64,000 bases of DNA, taken from positions 186,001 through 250,000 of the forward strand of contig NZ_JBITGZ010000010.1 of assembly GCF_044457565.1 (NCBI RefSeq), read 5' to 3'. The notes under the pieces are model-generated. The model made no database searches and was not told the origin of the DNA. It worked only from the letters and a program-made list of their open reading frames with translations. Each line of letters opens with the position of its first letter. Positions within the stretch are counted from its first letter, which is position 1. The translations under genes were made by a program, and so were the position numbers. This stretch comes from Kitasatospora sp044457565. Lineage in GTDB: Bacteria > Actinomycetota > Actinomycetes > Streptomycetales > Streptomycetaceae. Positions 1 to 8,198 of this stretch are shown here, in pieces.

Positions 1-113
1 GCCTCGGCCGCCAGGTGCAGCCGTACCTCCGGTACGAAGGGATCGGCCGCGAGGCGGGTCTGCGCCCGTACGAAGGCCTCGTTGGCCTCGACGGTGGTGG
101 CGACGCCGGACAT
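1..113 (-). CDS. N-terminus of a methyltransferase-like protein, cut by window edge
   Basis: Reading the minus strand from an ATG at 113 gives an open frame to the window edge, preceded by a strong GAGGAGG ribosome site about 5 bases upstream. The 37 visible residues contain the stretch VPEVRLHLAAEA, which resembles the N-terminus of small actinobacterial SAM-dependent methyltransferases of the nicotinamide N-methyltransferase-like group. The SAM-binding motifs would lie outside the window, so the family assignment is inference from a short resemblance. It is divergent from the ROK regulator gene downstream of it. Confidence 0.5.
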   Translation of the reverse strand, partial: MSGVATTVEANEAFVRAQTRLAADPFVPEVRLHLAAE

Positions 114-489
114 GGCGCCCTCCTCTGCTGGTGGTCGGCCGGTGTTCGTGACCCTAGTGCATCCGGGCGGCCCCGATCCGTGCCACAAGCCCGGGCCCCA
201 CGCGCGGCGGGGAGTTCGACGCCCTGCCGTACCGTCACCCCAACGCCGGCCCGCCCGGGTGTCGACGCGGCACGGCGCTTGCGTACCGTTTCGATACCGA
301 AGCCGTCATGAGCTGCGGAAATGCTCGCCCGCCGGAAGGCGCGCCGGTAGCATCCGGCTGACGCCCTCCGGCCCGTGCGCTCCCGCGCGCCCACGCCCGG
401 ACGGGCACACTCTCGCGGGGCATTCGCAGGTCACCGCGCACTCGGCACCGCGCGCCAGGGCTGTCGCGCGATCGCGGAAGGGCAGCGTC
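114..489. other. Intergenic region between divergent genes
   Basis: This 376-base stretch separates the partial minus-strand gene from the ROK regulator and must hold both promoters. An open frame runs through it on the plus strand, but it is rich in Arg, Pro and Ala with no recognisable domain, and I read it as non-coding GC-rich sequence. No convincing -35/-10 pair, repeat or RNA element was seen. Confidence 0.4.
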
Positions 490-1701
490 TTGGCGGATCG
501 GCTCACCGGAGGAGACTCCTCGCTGCTGCGGCGGATCAACGCCGCCGTCACGCTCCGCGCACTGCGGGCCGGTCAGTCGGTGACCCTCACTCAGCTGGTC
601 GGTGACACCGGGCTGTCCCGGCCGACGGTGGAGGGTGTGATCGAGGGTCTGGTGGAGTCCGGACTGGTCGCCGAGGTCGAGCAGGGCCAGGCCGCGGGGC
701 AGGCCGGCCGCACCGGGCGGCGCGGGCGGCCGGCCCGCTGGTTCCGCTTCCGCGCGGAGGCCGGGCACATCCTGGGCATCGAGGTCGGGGTGCACGACAT
801 CCGGGTGATCCTGGCCGATCTGACGGGCCAGGTGGTCGGCAGTCACTTCAAGCCGGTGGACGAGACGCTGGAGGCCGAGGAACGGCTCGGCGCCGCCCGC
901 GGTGTGGTGGCCGAGGTGCTGCGCAAGGCGGGCGTCTCCCGGGACAACCTGTGGGCGGTCGGCGTCGGCACCCCCGGGATCGTCGACCGCGAGGGCACCG
1001 TACGGCTCGGCACCGCCATCCCCGGCTGGACGGGCCTGGACCTCGGGGCCCGGCTGCGGCGCTCGTTCCGCTGCCCCGTACTGATCGAGAACGACGCCAA
1101 CCTGGCCGCCATCGCCGAGCACTGGCAGGGCGCCGCGGTGGGGATGGGCGACGTGGTGTTCGTGATGGCCGGGCTGAGCCCGGGCGCGGGGTCGCTCATC
1201 GACGGCCGGCTGCACCGCGGCTTCGGCGGCGCGGCCGGCGAGATCGGCGCGCTGCACCTGCTGGGCCAGGAGGCCACGCCCGAGCGCCTGCTCTCGACCA
1301 CGGGCAAGCCGCTGGACCCCCTGGACGAGGTGGCGGTGGCGCGGGTGCTGCGGCTGGCGCGCGAGGGCGACGCGGTGGCGCAGGTCGCGCTGGACCGCTT
1401 CCTGGGCCGGCTGGTGCACAACGTGGCCGCGCTGGTGCTGGCGATCGACCCGCAGCTGGTCGTCGTGGGCGGCTGGGCGGTCGGGCTGGAGGGCGTCCTG
1501 GAGCCGCTGCGCGAGCGGCTGGCGCAGTTCTGCCTCCGGGCACCGGAGGTCACGCTCTCCGCGCTGGGCTCCGAGGCGGTCGCGACGGGTGCGCTGCGCG
1601 TCGCCCTCGACCACGTCGAGGAGCTGCTGTTCGCCGTCGACCCGCCCGGCGCGGCGGCGGTCGCGCCGGGCGCGCCCGGCCCGCACGGCAGCCGGGCCTG
1701 A
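490..1701 (+). CDS. ROK family transcriptional regulator
   Basis: A 403-residue ROK regulator, probably a sugar-responsive repressor. The N-terminal 65 residues form a winged helix (LRALRAGQSVTLTQLVG ... LSRPTVEGVIEGLV). The rest is an actin-like sugar-kinase fold with IEVGVHDIRVILAD (phosphate 1), GVGTPGIVD and the conserved Asp in ENDANLAAIAEHW. The usual CxCGxxGCxE zinc motif of ROK proteins is absent: the stretch after GEIGALHLLG contains no cysteines. I chose the TTG at 490 because GGAAGGG lies 7 bases upstream and the length then fits the family; the frame is open much further upstream. It converges on the GntR gene across a very strong hairpin. The effector is unknown. Confidence 0.85.
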   Translation: MADRLTGGDSSLLRRINAAVTLRALRAGQSVTLTQLVGDTGLSRPTVEGVIEGLVESGLVAEVEQGQAAGQAGRTGRRGRPARWFRFRAEAGHILGIEVGVHDIRVILADLTGQVVGSHFKPVDETLEAEERLGAARGVVAEVLRKAGVSRDNLWAVGVGTPGIVDREGTVRLGTAIPGWTGLDLGARLRRSFRCPVLIENDANLAAIAEHWQGAAVGMGDVVFVMAGLSPGAGSLIDGRLHRGFGGAAGEIGALHLLGQEATPERLLSTTGKPLDPLDEVAVARVLRLAREGDAVAQVALDRFLGRLVHNVAALVLAIDPQLVVVGGWAVGLEGVLEPLRERLAQFCLRAPEVTLSALGSEAVATGALRVALDHVEELLFAVDPPGAAAVAPGAPGPHGSRA

Positions 1702-1703
1702 GC

Positions 1704-1757
1704 GAACGCGCCGAAGGGCCCGCGCACCGGGTGGTGCGCGGGCCCTTCGGCGCGTTC
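1704..1757. terminator. Bidirectional terminator with perfect 25-bp stem
   Basis: Arms at 1704-1728 and 1733-1757 are perfectly complementary over 25 bp around a 4-base loop. It starts 2 bases after the ROK stop codon and ends 10 bases before the 3' end of the convergent GntR gene, so it can serve both transcripts. There is no T-tract, as is usual in Streptomyces. Confidence 0.9.
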
Positions 1758-1767
1758 TCCGCCGGGC

Positions 1768-2544
1768 TCAGGAGGCCGTGCGTACGGCCGCTCCCTCGGC
1801 GACCGGGGCGACCTCGACCAATCCGGCCTCCCCGAAGGTCAGCTTGCAGGTGTCGGCGCGGTAGGTGGAGACGGCCAGGGCGACGAGGCGGCCGGCGGCG
1901 GCGTACTGGGTGGTGACCACCAGCACCGGGCTGCCGGGTGGGCGCTCCAGCAGCGCGGCCTCCTCGGCCTCGGCCACCCCGAGCTCCACCGAGCGGGACT
2001 CGCCGTCCACCTCCAGGCGCTCCAGCTGGCGCAGCACCGAGCGGGCGCGGTCCCCCTCGGCCCGGAAGCCCGGCAGGTGCGGCAGCGAGGCGGCGGGGAC
2101 GTGCAGGGACTCGGTGCCCATGCTGCGGCCCTGCACCTGCCGGGTACGGCGCACGGTGTGGACGGTGGCGCCGACCAGGATGCCGAGGGCCTGGGCGAGC
2201 TGCGCGGACGCCGGGGCGGTGGTGCAGTCGACGGTGCGCCAGGCCTGGCCGCCGGGGGCGCCGGGCCAGCCCTCCTCGTTGCGGCTGACCGGAACGCCGA
2301 CCCGGGGCGCCGCGACCAGGGTGCCGATGCCGCGCCGGCGGACCAGGCGGCCCTCCAGCTCCAGCTGGTCGAGCGCCTGACGCAGGGTGGCCCGGGCGAC
2401 GCCGAAGCGGGCGGAGAGCTCGCGCTCGTTGGGGAGCACCTGACCGGTGGAGAACTCCGTGTCGATGGCGCGCAGCAGCACCGTCCGCAGGTGCCAGTAC
2501 TTCGGCTCCGGCACCGCCGAGAGCTGTCCGGTCGTCCCCACCAT
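1768..2544 (-). CDS. GntR/HutC-type regulator with UTRA domain
   Basis: A transcriptional regulator of about 258 residues. The N-terminal winged helix includes PNERELSARFGVARATLRQAL and the wing GRLVRRRGIGTLVAAP; the C-terminal half fits a UTRA ligand-binding domain, placing it in the HutC subfamily of GntR with DasR. I chose the ATG at 2544, which has GGAGG 5 bases upstream; an ATG at 2583 has no ribosome site. A DasR-box-like palindrome lies over its own probable promoter (2656-2690), which suggests autoregulation. It is not DasR itself by sequence. The ligand is unknown; sugar phosphates are typical of the family. Confidence 0.85.
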   Translation of the reverse strand: MVGTTGQLSAVPEPKYWHLRTVLLRAIDTEFSTGQVLPNERELSARFGVARATLRQALDQLELEGRLVRRRGIGTLVAAPRVGVPVSRNEEGWPGAPGGQAWRTVDCTTAPASAQLAQALGILVGATVHTVRRTRQVQGRSMGTESLHVPAASLPHLPGFRAEGDRARSVLRQLERLEVDGESRSVELGVAEAEEAALLERPPGSPVLVVTTQYAAAGRLVALAVSTYRADTCKLTFGEAGLVEVAPVAEGAAVRTAS

Positions 2545-2655
2545 GTCCTCCACCCAGCCGGAAGGAGCGTGGACCCAGCCCATTGCCCGGTGTTGCGGCA
2601 GGTGGGAGACCGGGCTTTATCCGTCCTTCTTTATTAAAGGTCCTTGCAGTAAACG

Positions 2656-2685
2656 ACCCTAGGGGTTGATTCGGGAGATGGTCAA
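2656..2685 (-). promoter_or_regulatory. Probable promoter of the GntR gene
   Basis: On the minus strand TTGACC (2685-2680) and TAGGGT (2661-2656) are separated by 18 bases, a good fit to a vegetative actinobacterial promoter. It would give a leader of roughly 105 bases before the ATG at 2544. The -35 hexamer is embedded in the palindrome at 2679-2690. Confidence 0.5.
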
Positions 2686-2690
2686 GACCA
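2679..2690. promoter_or_regulatory. GntR/DasR-like operator
   Basis: TGGTCAAGACCA is a near-perfect palindrome that differs at one central base from the core TGGTCTAGACCA of the DasR-responsive element. It covers the -35 hexamer of the GntR promoter and lies 73 bases upstream of the exonuclease III start, so it could control either gene. Confidence 0.55.
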
Positions 2691-2763
2691 ATGCGCGACA
2701 TGCCCGGCCCCGTTCGTCCGGTGCCGTTCGTCCGGCGCGGCCGCGGCTCGGTACGCTGCGCAG

Positions 2764-3564
2764 GTGACCGTGGTGACGAGTGTGAATGTGAACGGGATTC
2801 GGGCGGCGGCCAAGAAGGGCTTCCTGGAGTGGCTCGCCGCCACCGAGGCCGATGTGATCTGCCTGCAGGAGGTGCGTTCCGAGCCCGCGCAGCTGCCCGC
2901 CGAGCTCAAGGACCTGACCGGCTGGCACGCCGTGTGGGCACCGGCCGAGGCCAAGGGGCGGGCCGGGGTGGCCGTGCTCTCACGGCAGGCCCCGGAGCGG
3001 ACGACGATCGGTTTCGGCTCGAACGAATTCGACAATTCGGGCAGATATGCGGAAATCGATCTGCCCGGTCTGACCGTCGCGAGCCTCTATCTCCCCTCCG
3101 GGGAAGTCGGCACCCCACGCCAGGAGGAGAAGGAGCGCTTCATGGCCGAGTTCCTCGTCCACCTCGCCACGCTGCGCACCCGGGCCGCCGAGGAAGGCCG
3201 CGAGGTGGTGGTCTGCGGCGACTGGAACATCGCCCACCGCCCCGAGGACCTCAAGAACTGGAAGGCCAACCAGAAGTCCGCCGGCTTCCTCCCCGAGGAG
3301 CGGGCCTGGCTCGGCCGGGTCTTCGACGAGGTCGGCTACGTCGACGTGGTCCGCGCGATGCACCCCGACCGGACCGGCCCCTACACCTGGTGGTCCTACC
3401 GCGGCCGCGCCTTCGACAACGACTCCGGCTGGCGAATCGACCTAATTGTTTGTACAAAAGGCCTGGCCGACAGGGCCGTCGAGGCCTACGTCGAACGCCC
3501 TGCCTCCCACGCCGAACGCTGGTCCGACCACGCACCCGTGACCACAGCCTTCGACCGAACCTGA
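2764..3564 (+). CDS. xthA: Exodeoxyribonuclease III (AP endonuclease)
   Basis: Mg-dependent 3'-5' exonuclease and apurinic endonuclease of base excision repair, 266 residues, the normal family length. Visible motifs are VNVNGIRAA at the N-terminus, LQEV with the metal-binding Glu36, GDWNIAH with catalytic Asp and Asn, WRIDLIV, and the terminal SDHAPV carrying the catalytic Asp-His pair. All expected catalytic residues are present. Translation starts at a GTG with little ribosome-site signal. The gene stands alone, followed by relic DNA. Confidence 0.93.
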   Translation: MTVVTSVNVNGIRAAAKKGFLEWLAATEADVICLQEVRSEPAQLPAELKDLTGWHAVWAPAEAKGRAGVAVLSRQAPERTTIGFGSNEFDNSGRYAEIDLPGLTVASLYLPSGEVGTPRQEEKERFMAEFLVHLATLRTRAAEEGREVVVCGDWNIAHRPEDLKNWKANQKSAGFLPEERAWLGRVFDEVGYVDVVRAMHPDRTGPYTWWSYRGRAFDNDSGWRIDLIVCTKGLADRAVEAYVERPASHAERWSDHAPVTTAFDRT

Positions 3565-3748
3565 GGCGACTCCTCGCCGCACCCGTCGACCAGGGGCCCC
3601 ACTCCAGGGACCGCGACATACGGCCCTCGCCGACTCTTCGAGGGCCAAGCCTGGTTGAATGACTGCGACCCGCTGCTTGCGGCCGTGACGTGTTATCTCG
3701 GTCCGGCCTGCCACCAGCAGGCTTGAGACTTCCGCGTAGTCGGAGCAT

Positions 3749-4060
3749 CTGTACTGCCCCGGGTGCGACACCTCGTTCACCTGGGACCGGTCGAAGTTCG
3801 ACCCGCGCGAGGTCTCCACCCGGCACAGTATCGAGGACCTGGCTGCGTGGGCGATGGGCCGATCGGCCCGGCGCGTCGTCGTCACCGGCGGCAAGCCGCT
3901 GTTTCAGCAGGGCGAGCTGGTTGGCCTCGTCCAGCTGCTGTCCAACCGCAGGGCGCTTCACCATGCCGCTGCGGTGCTCCCGAGGACTACAGGGGTCCGC
4001 CAGACCGGTGACTCCCGTGGTGCGCCTGCCGGATGGCTCTCGGATCACCCGGGAGAGTGA
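3749..4060 (+). pseudogene. Relic of 7-carboxy-7-deazaguanine synthase (queE)
   Basis: One forward frame reads LYCPGCDTSFTWDRSKFDPR, then VVVTGGKPLFQQ, matching the CxxC-DTPYTWD and VITGGEPLLQQ segments of QueE, the radical SAM enzyme of the 7-deazaguanine (queuosine-type) pathway. Only about 70 residues of similarity remain. The first Cys of the CxxxCxxC cluster motif and the N-terminal third are missing, GGEP has become GGKP, and no start codon precedes the match. The last part (after about 3,950) does not resemble QueE. It is a decayed fragment. Confidence 0.65.
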
Positions 4061-4124
4061 CCGCCTGGAGATGGCCCGGCGACGTGGTCGCGGTGTGCGG
4101 TGTGTGAGGCGGAGAGGGGAAGCC

Positions 4125-4686
4125 ATGGCGAGGGGTCCGGGCGGACGCCGACGGGAAACCCTGCTCGCCGTGGTTCGTTCGGTTGTGGGGACGGGGGTGG
4201 TCATCGCCGCCTACTACCTGCTGCCGCTGGATGCCGCCTTCACCGCCGGCACCGTCATCGCGCTCGTCGGGGGCCTCGCAGCGGTGGCGCTGCTGCTGTC
4301 CTGGCAGGTCCGTGTGATCATGCGATCCCCGCGGCCCCAGCTGCGGGCCGTCGAGGCGGTGGCGACGGCGCTGCCGCTCTTCCTGCTGCTGTTCGCCGCT
4401 GTCTACTACCTGCTGGAGCGCAGCACTCCGGAGAGCTTCAGCGAATCACTGTCACGGACGGATGCGCTGTACTTCACGATGACCGTGTTCAGCGCGGTGG
4501 GCTTCGGGGACATCAGCCCGCGCAGCGAGCCGGCGCGGCTGCTGGCCACGGGGCAGATGACGGGTCGACCTCGTGCTGCTCGGTGTGGTGGCCCGGTACC
4601 TGGTCGGCGCGGTCCAGGAGGGCATGCGGCAGCAGCAGCCGACGACGCCCGGTGGTGGGAACGGCGGCTCGTCCGACACGCGGTGA
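4125..4686 (+). pseudogene. Two-pore-type potassium channel with a +1 frameshift
   Basis: The ATG at 4125 follows a GGAGAGGGGA ribosome site. The protein has two N-terminal hydrophobic helices, a further membrane helix (LPLFLLLFAAVYYLLE), a pore helix and the selectivity filter TVFSAVGFGDISP, as in bacterial Kch-like ion channels. After GQM the reading frame is broken: dropping one G in the GGG near 4563 restores VDLVLLGVVARYLVGAVQ, the expected inner helix, and the frame then ends at 4686 for a product near 187 residues. Uncorrected, the frame runs on to 4898 as Arg/Pro-rich nonsense. A real mutation or an assembly error are both possible. Confidence 0.75.
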
Positions 4687-4795
4687 CGAAGCCCGCCGGG
4701 CCGCATCATCGCGGCCAGCGGCGCGCGCCGCAGTCCATGGACGAGGTTCCGGCCCGCTGCCTTCGGCATCTCAGGGGCGACGACTACTGGGCCTG

Positions 4796-5518
4796 TCAGG
4801 GCGGGCCGGGCTCCCTGGGAACGGTCAGCGCCGAGGGTGCCAGTACCCACAGCAGGGCCCGGCCGGTGAGCGGGGTTGTGGCGATCAGGGTGAGGTAGAC
4901 CTCGGCGATCGAGCCCTTCGCGGTGAGGACGTCGGAGCCGCCGAGGAGTTCTGCCAGCAGGTAGACGACGGCGTCGACGATGAGCCAGGAGGCGAGGTTC
5001 GCCCCGATCCACCACTTCCAGCGGCTGGTGACCTTGCGGAGCACGAGTGACTGGGACAGGCCGAGCAGCGGGCCCAGGGCGAGTGACTGGCTGGCGGCCA
5101 GCAGGTAGGCGGTGGACGCGTTCTTGTGGGTGTTCTGGGCGTCGATCACGGCCGGCATGATCACCAGCAGCCAGGCCAGCAGCGCCGGGCCGACGTTGGC
5201 GGTGACCCACTCCTTGCGCGGGACGGGGACGCGTTCGCGGACGACGAGCCACTGCAGCGATCCCAGCACGCCACCGAACAGGGCGGCCCCGAGGGTCGCG
5301 ATCACGAGCGCCACGATCACGTGGCCGCTGGCGAGGGAGAGGTGGAGCACGTTGCTGCCCACCAGGGCGAGGACGAAGCCGACGGTCAGCACGGTGATGA
5401 AGGCGATCGTGTTGTACAGGATCCACAGACAGTACAGGCGGGCGTTCCACCCGTGCGGCGAGCCCGTCTGCTGGCCGTCGGATCCGGATGCGTCCATCGC
5501 CCGATCCTCCGGTGACAT
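4796..5518 (-). CDS. Multi-helix membrane protein of unknown function
   Basis: A 240-residue integral membrane protein with about five or six hydrophobic segments, for example LWILYNTIAFITVLTVGFVL and VIVALVIATLGAALFGGVLG. I do not recognise a family. I chose the ATG at 5518 because AGGAGG lies 7 bases upstream; an upstream GTG at 5572 has no ribosome site. Its start overlaps the TGA of an upstream open frame as TGATG, which implies translational coupling to a gene now reduced to a fragment. It converges on the frameshifted channel gene. Confidence 0.6.
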   Translation of the reverse strand: MSPEDRAMDASGSDGQQTGSPHGWNARLYCLWILYNTIAFITVLTVGFVLALVGSNVLHLSLASGHVIVALVIATLGAALFGGVLGSLQWLVVRERVPVPRKEWVTANVGPALLAWLLVIMPAVIDAQNTHKNASTAYLLAASQSLALGPLLGLSQSLVLRKVTSRWKWWIGANLASWLIVDAVVYLLAELLGGSDVLTAKGSIAEVYLTLIATTPLTGRALLWVLAPSALTVPREPGPP

Positions 5519-5742
5519 CAGCGCCTCCTGGGGGTCGCTTTCGGTTCTGTCCCGGTCATGCCGCGGGTCCACCTCAGTAGATCGCGATCTTCCTCCGGCT
5601 TCGCTCCTCGATACCGCGGGCCCGGGCTCGACTGGTCATTCCTGGTGGCCCGCCGATGGCGGACGTACCAGGCGATGCCCGTGACGGTGGAGACGGAGAT
5701 CAGGACGATGCCGATGACGGGCCAGTCGGAGCCGGCGATCTG
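5518..5742 (-). other. Orphan membrane-helix fragment coupled to the next gene
   Basis: This frame encodes GSDWPVIGIVLISVSTVTGI and a basic tail and ends with a TGA that overlaps the ATG at 5518. The helix and the stop-start overlap look like the end of a real gene, but no start codon with a ribosome site exists in this frame. It seems to be the 3' remnant of a membrane-protein gene fused by decay to the adjacent DUF1254 relic. Confidence 0.4.
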
Positions 5743-5747
5743 CAGGC

Positions 5748-6113
5748 CTCCTGCTCGCGGGCGCGCAGTCCGACCGCGCGGGCGGCGGCGTTGCCGAGGG
5801 CGACGGCGTCCTCCAGCAGGGCGCGCATCCGCGCATCGGGCTTGAACGCACTCCCCTTGGCGATGCCGATGGCGCGGAACGCCCCGCCGGCCTCCAGGTC
5901 GCCCGAGACGGCGGGCTGCTCCTGGACCAGGGTGTCGAGGAGCTCGTAGAAGGAGAAGTCGTTCGGGGGCAGGGTGTTCATCGCCAACCCGGTGCCCTCG
6001 ACGAACGCGGGCGGATCGGCGGCGGTGAGCGGTGCGAGCGGCGCCCTGCCCTGCAGAAACGCCCCGATGCTGCTGCCGTGACTGCCGGGCGTGTACGGGT
6101 GGATCCGCAGCTG
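5748..6113 (-). pseudogene. Internal fragment of a DUF1254/DUF1214 protein
   Basis: The minus strand reads QLRIHPYTPGSHG, MNTLPPNDFSFYELLDTLVQ, IGIAKGSAFKPDARM and ALGNAAARAVGLRARE. This matches the middle of DUF1254/DUF1214 proteins, which are normally more than 400 residues. Both ends are missing: upstream the similarity stops just after the neighbouring CMD gene, and downstream the frame goes out of register near 5,750. An ATG at 5987 exists but is internal to the similarity, so no functional start is evident. Confidence 0.65.
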
Positions 6114-6150
6114 CTGTCGGGCGCGGCCGATGGGACTGCCCGTCCGACGG

Positions 6151-6579
6151 TCAGCCCTGTGCCTCGGCTTCGATCTCGGCGTCGGCGACGGCGACGGCGA
6201 TCGCGACGCCGAGCGCCGCCGCGATGTTGCCGGCGGCCGTCATGACGCGGGCCGTGCCGACGATCGGGGCGATGGCGACCAGGACGTCCTGCAGTTGGTC
6301 GGCAGTCAGGCCGGCCCGCAGGCCCGGGTCGATGTGCGCGAGGTAGGAGATCGGGGGTGCGTCCGAGACTGCGAGCGCCGCGATGCGGGTGAGGATGAGC
6401 ATGTCCGGGGCCAGCCCGCACCGCTCGAGCGAGTCGACGGTCATGGCTGCGAGGGTGTCCAGGACTGGGGTTTCAGATGTGGTGGAGATGTCAAGTGGTC
6501 TCCTGGTGGCGAGGCCGACGCCTAAGGGAGTCAACGCGGAAGGATCGGATATCCGCGAGCCTCGGACGTCCTCCCACAA
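6151..6579 (-). CDS. Carboxymuconolactone decarboxylase-family protein, start probably damaged
   Basis: The recognisable protein runs from TPVLDTLAAMTVDSLERCGL to the end, with LVAIAPIVGTARVMTAAGNI and a C-terminal acidic helix. This all-helical AhpD/CMD-like fold is common in Streptomyces; the family includes lyases and peroxidatic reductases, but the CxxC of AhpD is absent, so activity is unclear. The only ATG giving full similarity is at 6579, 30 codons too early and without a ribosome site. A ribosome site (AGGAGA) sits instead upstream of an ATC at 6489 where homologues would start. The start codon may be mutated and the gene silent. Confidence 0.6.
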   Translation of the reverse strand: MWEDVRGSRISDPSALTPLGVGLATRRPLDISTTSETPVLDTLAAMTVDSLERCGLAPDMLILTRIAALAVSDAPPISYLAHIDPGLRAGLTADQLQDVLVAIAPIVGTARVMTAAGNIAAALGVAIAVAVADAEIEAEAQG

Positions 6580-7666
6580 CCGTAGAGGGCCTGCGGCCCC
6601 GCCGCACTGGGGCCATGCGGTCCGCTGCGGGCCGGCCCGGGGTGCAGGCCGACTGACCTCGGCCTCTCACAGGGCGGCGGTGGCCCGCGATCATAAACGG
6701 CACTGTGGCAGCTCGGAGTTGCACGGAGACAAGGATGACGACCGTCGCCACGCCGAGCGCCAGCAGCACCGTCGTCGACCAGGCCGCGACACGGCGAACG
6801 GTGGGCCGTGAAGAGTCGGTCGCCGCCGCTGTCGGGGACCTGCACGATCCCGCCACCACCCGTCCGTGCCGACCCGCCGGGCGGCAGGTCCAGCCCCAGT
6901 ACAGCCGCTGCCGGCGTCTGCGCCGCGACGCCCCGCCTCCACCCATCCGGGCCTTCGGGTGCGTGGGACGGTCTCGTCCACGGTGTGAGGAACGGGGCTC
7001 CCAACGGGCGTCCAGGAGGCTGGTCAAGAAGACGCCGTCGTCGGCGTGGGCACGCCGGCCGCGCATGCCGCGTTGCGGCGCGCTTCAGGGACCGTCCTGC
7101 GGCGGGCCCTGACCCGCGACGGCTCCGTCCTCCTCCGCGGTGCCGGTGCCGATGCCCTGTCGGTCGCCGATCATGGCGACGGCACGCTGGTCCGGGCCTA
7201 CGGCGCGTGTGCTCAAGGAGCGCCGCCGAGGGTGAAAGCGCCGAGGCCGCACGTGCGCCGGCAGCGACCGAAGAGGCGGCACCGGTCACGACCTCCTGTG
7301 AACAAGCGCTCCAGGGCCGCAGACAGGCACGGCCACGACAACGCCCGAGGGGCGGATGCGCCGGGTCCGTGCGGCGCGCAGCATGGTGGCATGGCTCAAT
7401 TCGCGATCGTCCGTGCTCACCACGCGGCGTGCTCTCCCACATCTGCACGGGCGGCACCGGCTCCACCAGCAGGATGCTCGTGACCTGCGTCGGCTCCCAC
7501 CCCCTGGCCATCACGGCCGGTTCCGCCAGTCGCCCCCCGCTGTCGCCGAGCCTGCCTCCGGCGGCCGCTCACCCATCTCCCGTCTCCGTCTCGAAGGCTC
7601 CGTGGCAATCGAAGCGGCCGGCTGACGCCGCTGTCATCCACCAGCTCCCAGTAGGCAGGACACGCG
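6580..7666. other. Long region without a recognisable gene
   Basis: Open frames exist on both strands, as expected at this GC content, but none has a ribosome site plus a recognisable domain. The one hint is a minus-strand segment near 6,690-6,790 encoding a plausible membrane helix (STTVLLALGVATVVILVSVQ) without a usable start, probably another relic. No repeats or RNA structure were identified. Confidence 0.4.
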
Positions 7667-8167
7667 ATGACCAGCGACTTCCACGAAAGGGCCCGGCGGC
7701 TGCGCAACGCCGTCGAGCCGGTTGCGGCCGGCGTGTACTTCGCCCCCGAGGCCCACGCGGAGTACCAGGCACTGGGGTTCGAGGGGAGCCCGGTCACCCA
7801 GGACGGCTTCGCCCGGCCCGATCTGAAGGCCTACTGCACCAGCCGCGGCGCGTGCATGGGCCGGGTCGCGGGCGAGGTGGTGGCCGCCACGTTCGGATGC
7901 TTCAACCCCAAGGCCGTCGTACCGGCCGTCGAGGCCGGCTGGAAGATCACCACTCGCGAAGCCGTCCTCGACGCCCGCGAGCGGGCCGCCACAGCCATGC
8001 TCGGCCGCATCCTCGGCGACGACCCCGACGAACTCCTCGCCCACCGTCCACAACACCGGCGGCGGTCCCCACTTCGGCTCCGGCCTGACCATCGACACCG
8101 CCGCCGAACTGTTCGGGAACACGACATGACCGAACATCCACCGCAGCAGCAGCCGGGGTCGGCATGA
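7667..8167 (+). CDS. SCO6045-like (SalK-related) protein, truncated
   Basis: The first 120 residues (AVEPVAAGVYFAPEAHAEYQ ... AATFGCFNPKAVVPAVE) resemble the N-terminal domain of actinobacterial SCO6045-like proteins, which normally continue into a C-terminal helix-turn-helix. Here the similarity ends near residue 123 and the last 40 residues are Arg/His/Pro-rich frame noise. In another frame just behind it, at about 8,043-8,129, a short sensible C-terminus (VHNTGGGPHFGSGLTID) ends in a TGA, as if two gene ends had been joined. No crisp ribosome site is visible. Probably non-functional. Confidence 0.5.
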   Translation: MTSDFHERARRLRNAVEPVAAGVYFAPEAHAEYQALGFEGSPVTQDGFARPDLKAYCTSRGACMGRVAGEVVAATFGCFNPKAVVPAVEAGWKITTREAVLDARERAATAMLGRILGDDPDELLAHRPQHRRRSPLRLRPDHRHRRRTVREHDMTEHPPQQQPGSA

Positions 8168-8198
8168 GACTCGGCCAGGACGTGAGGACGTGAGGACG

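Noticed and set aside
82..489. N-terminal extension of the ROK regulator to an upstream ATG
   Set aside because: The extra 136 residues are Arg/Pro/Ala-rich without a domain, and the TTG at 490 has the ribosome site and family-typical length.
8043..8129. A short sensible frame ending NTGGGPHFGSGLTID... behind the SCO6045-like gene
   Set aside because: It may be the end of a lost gene, but it is too short to assign and has no start; mentioned under the neighbouring gene, not listed as a gene.
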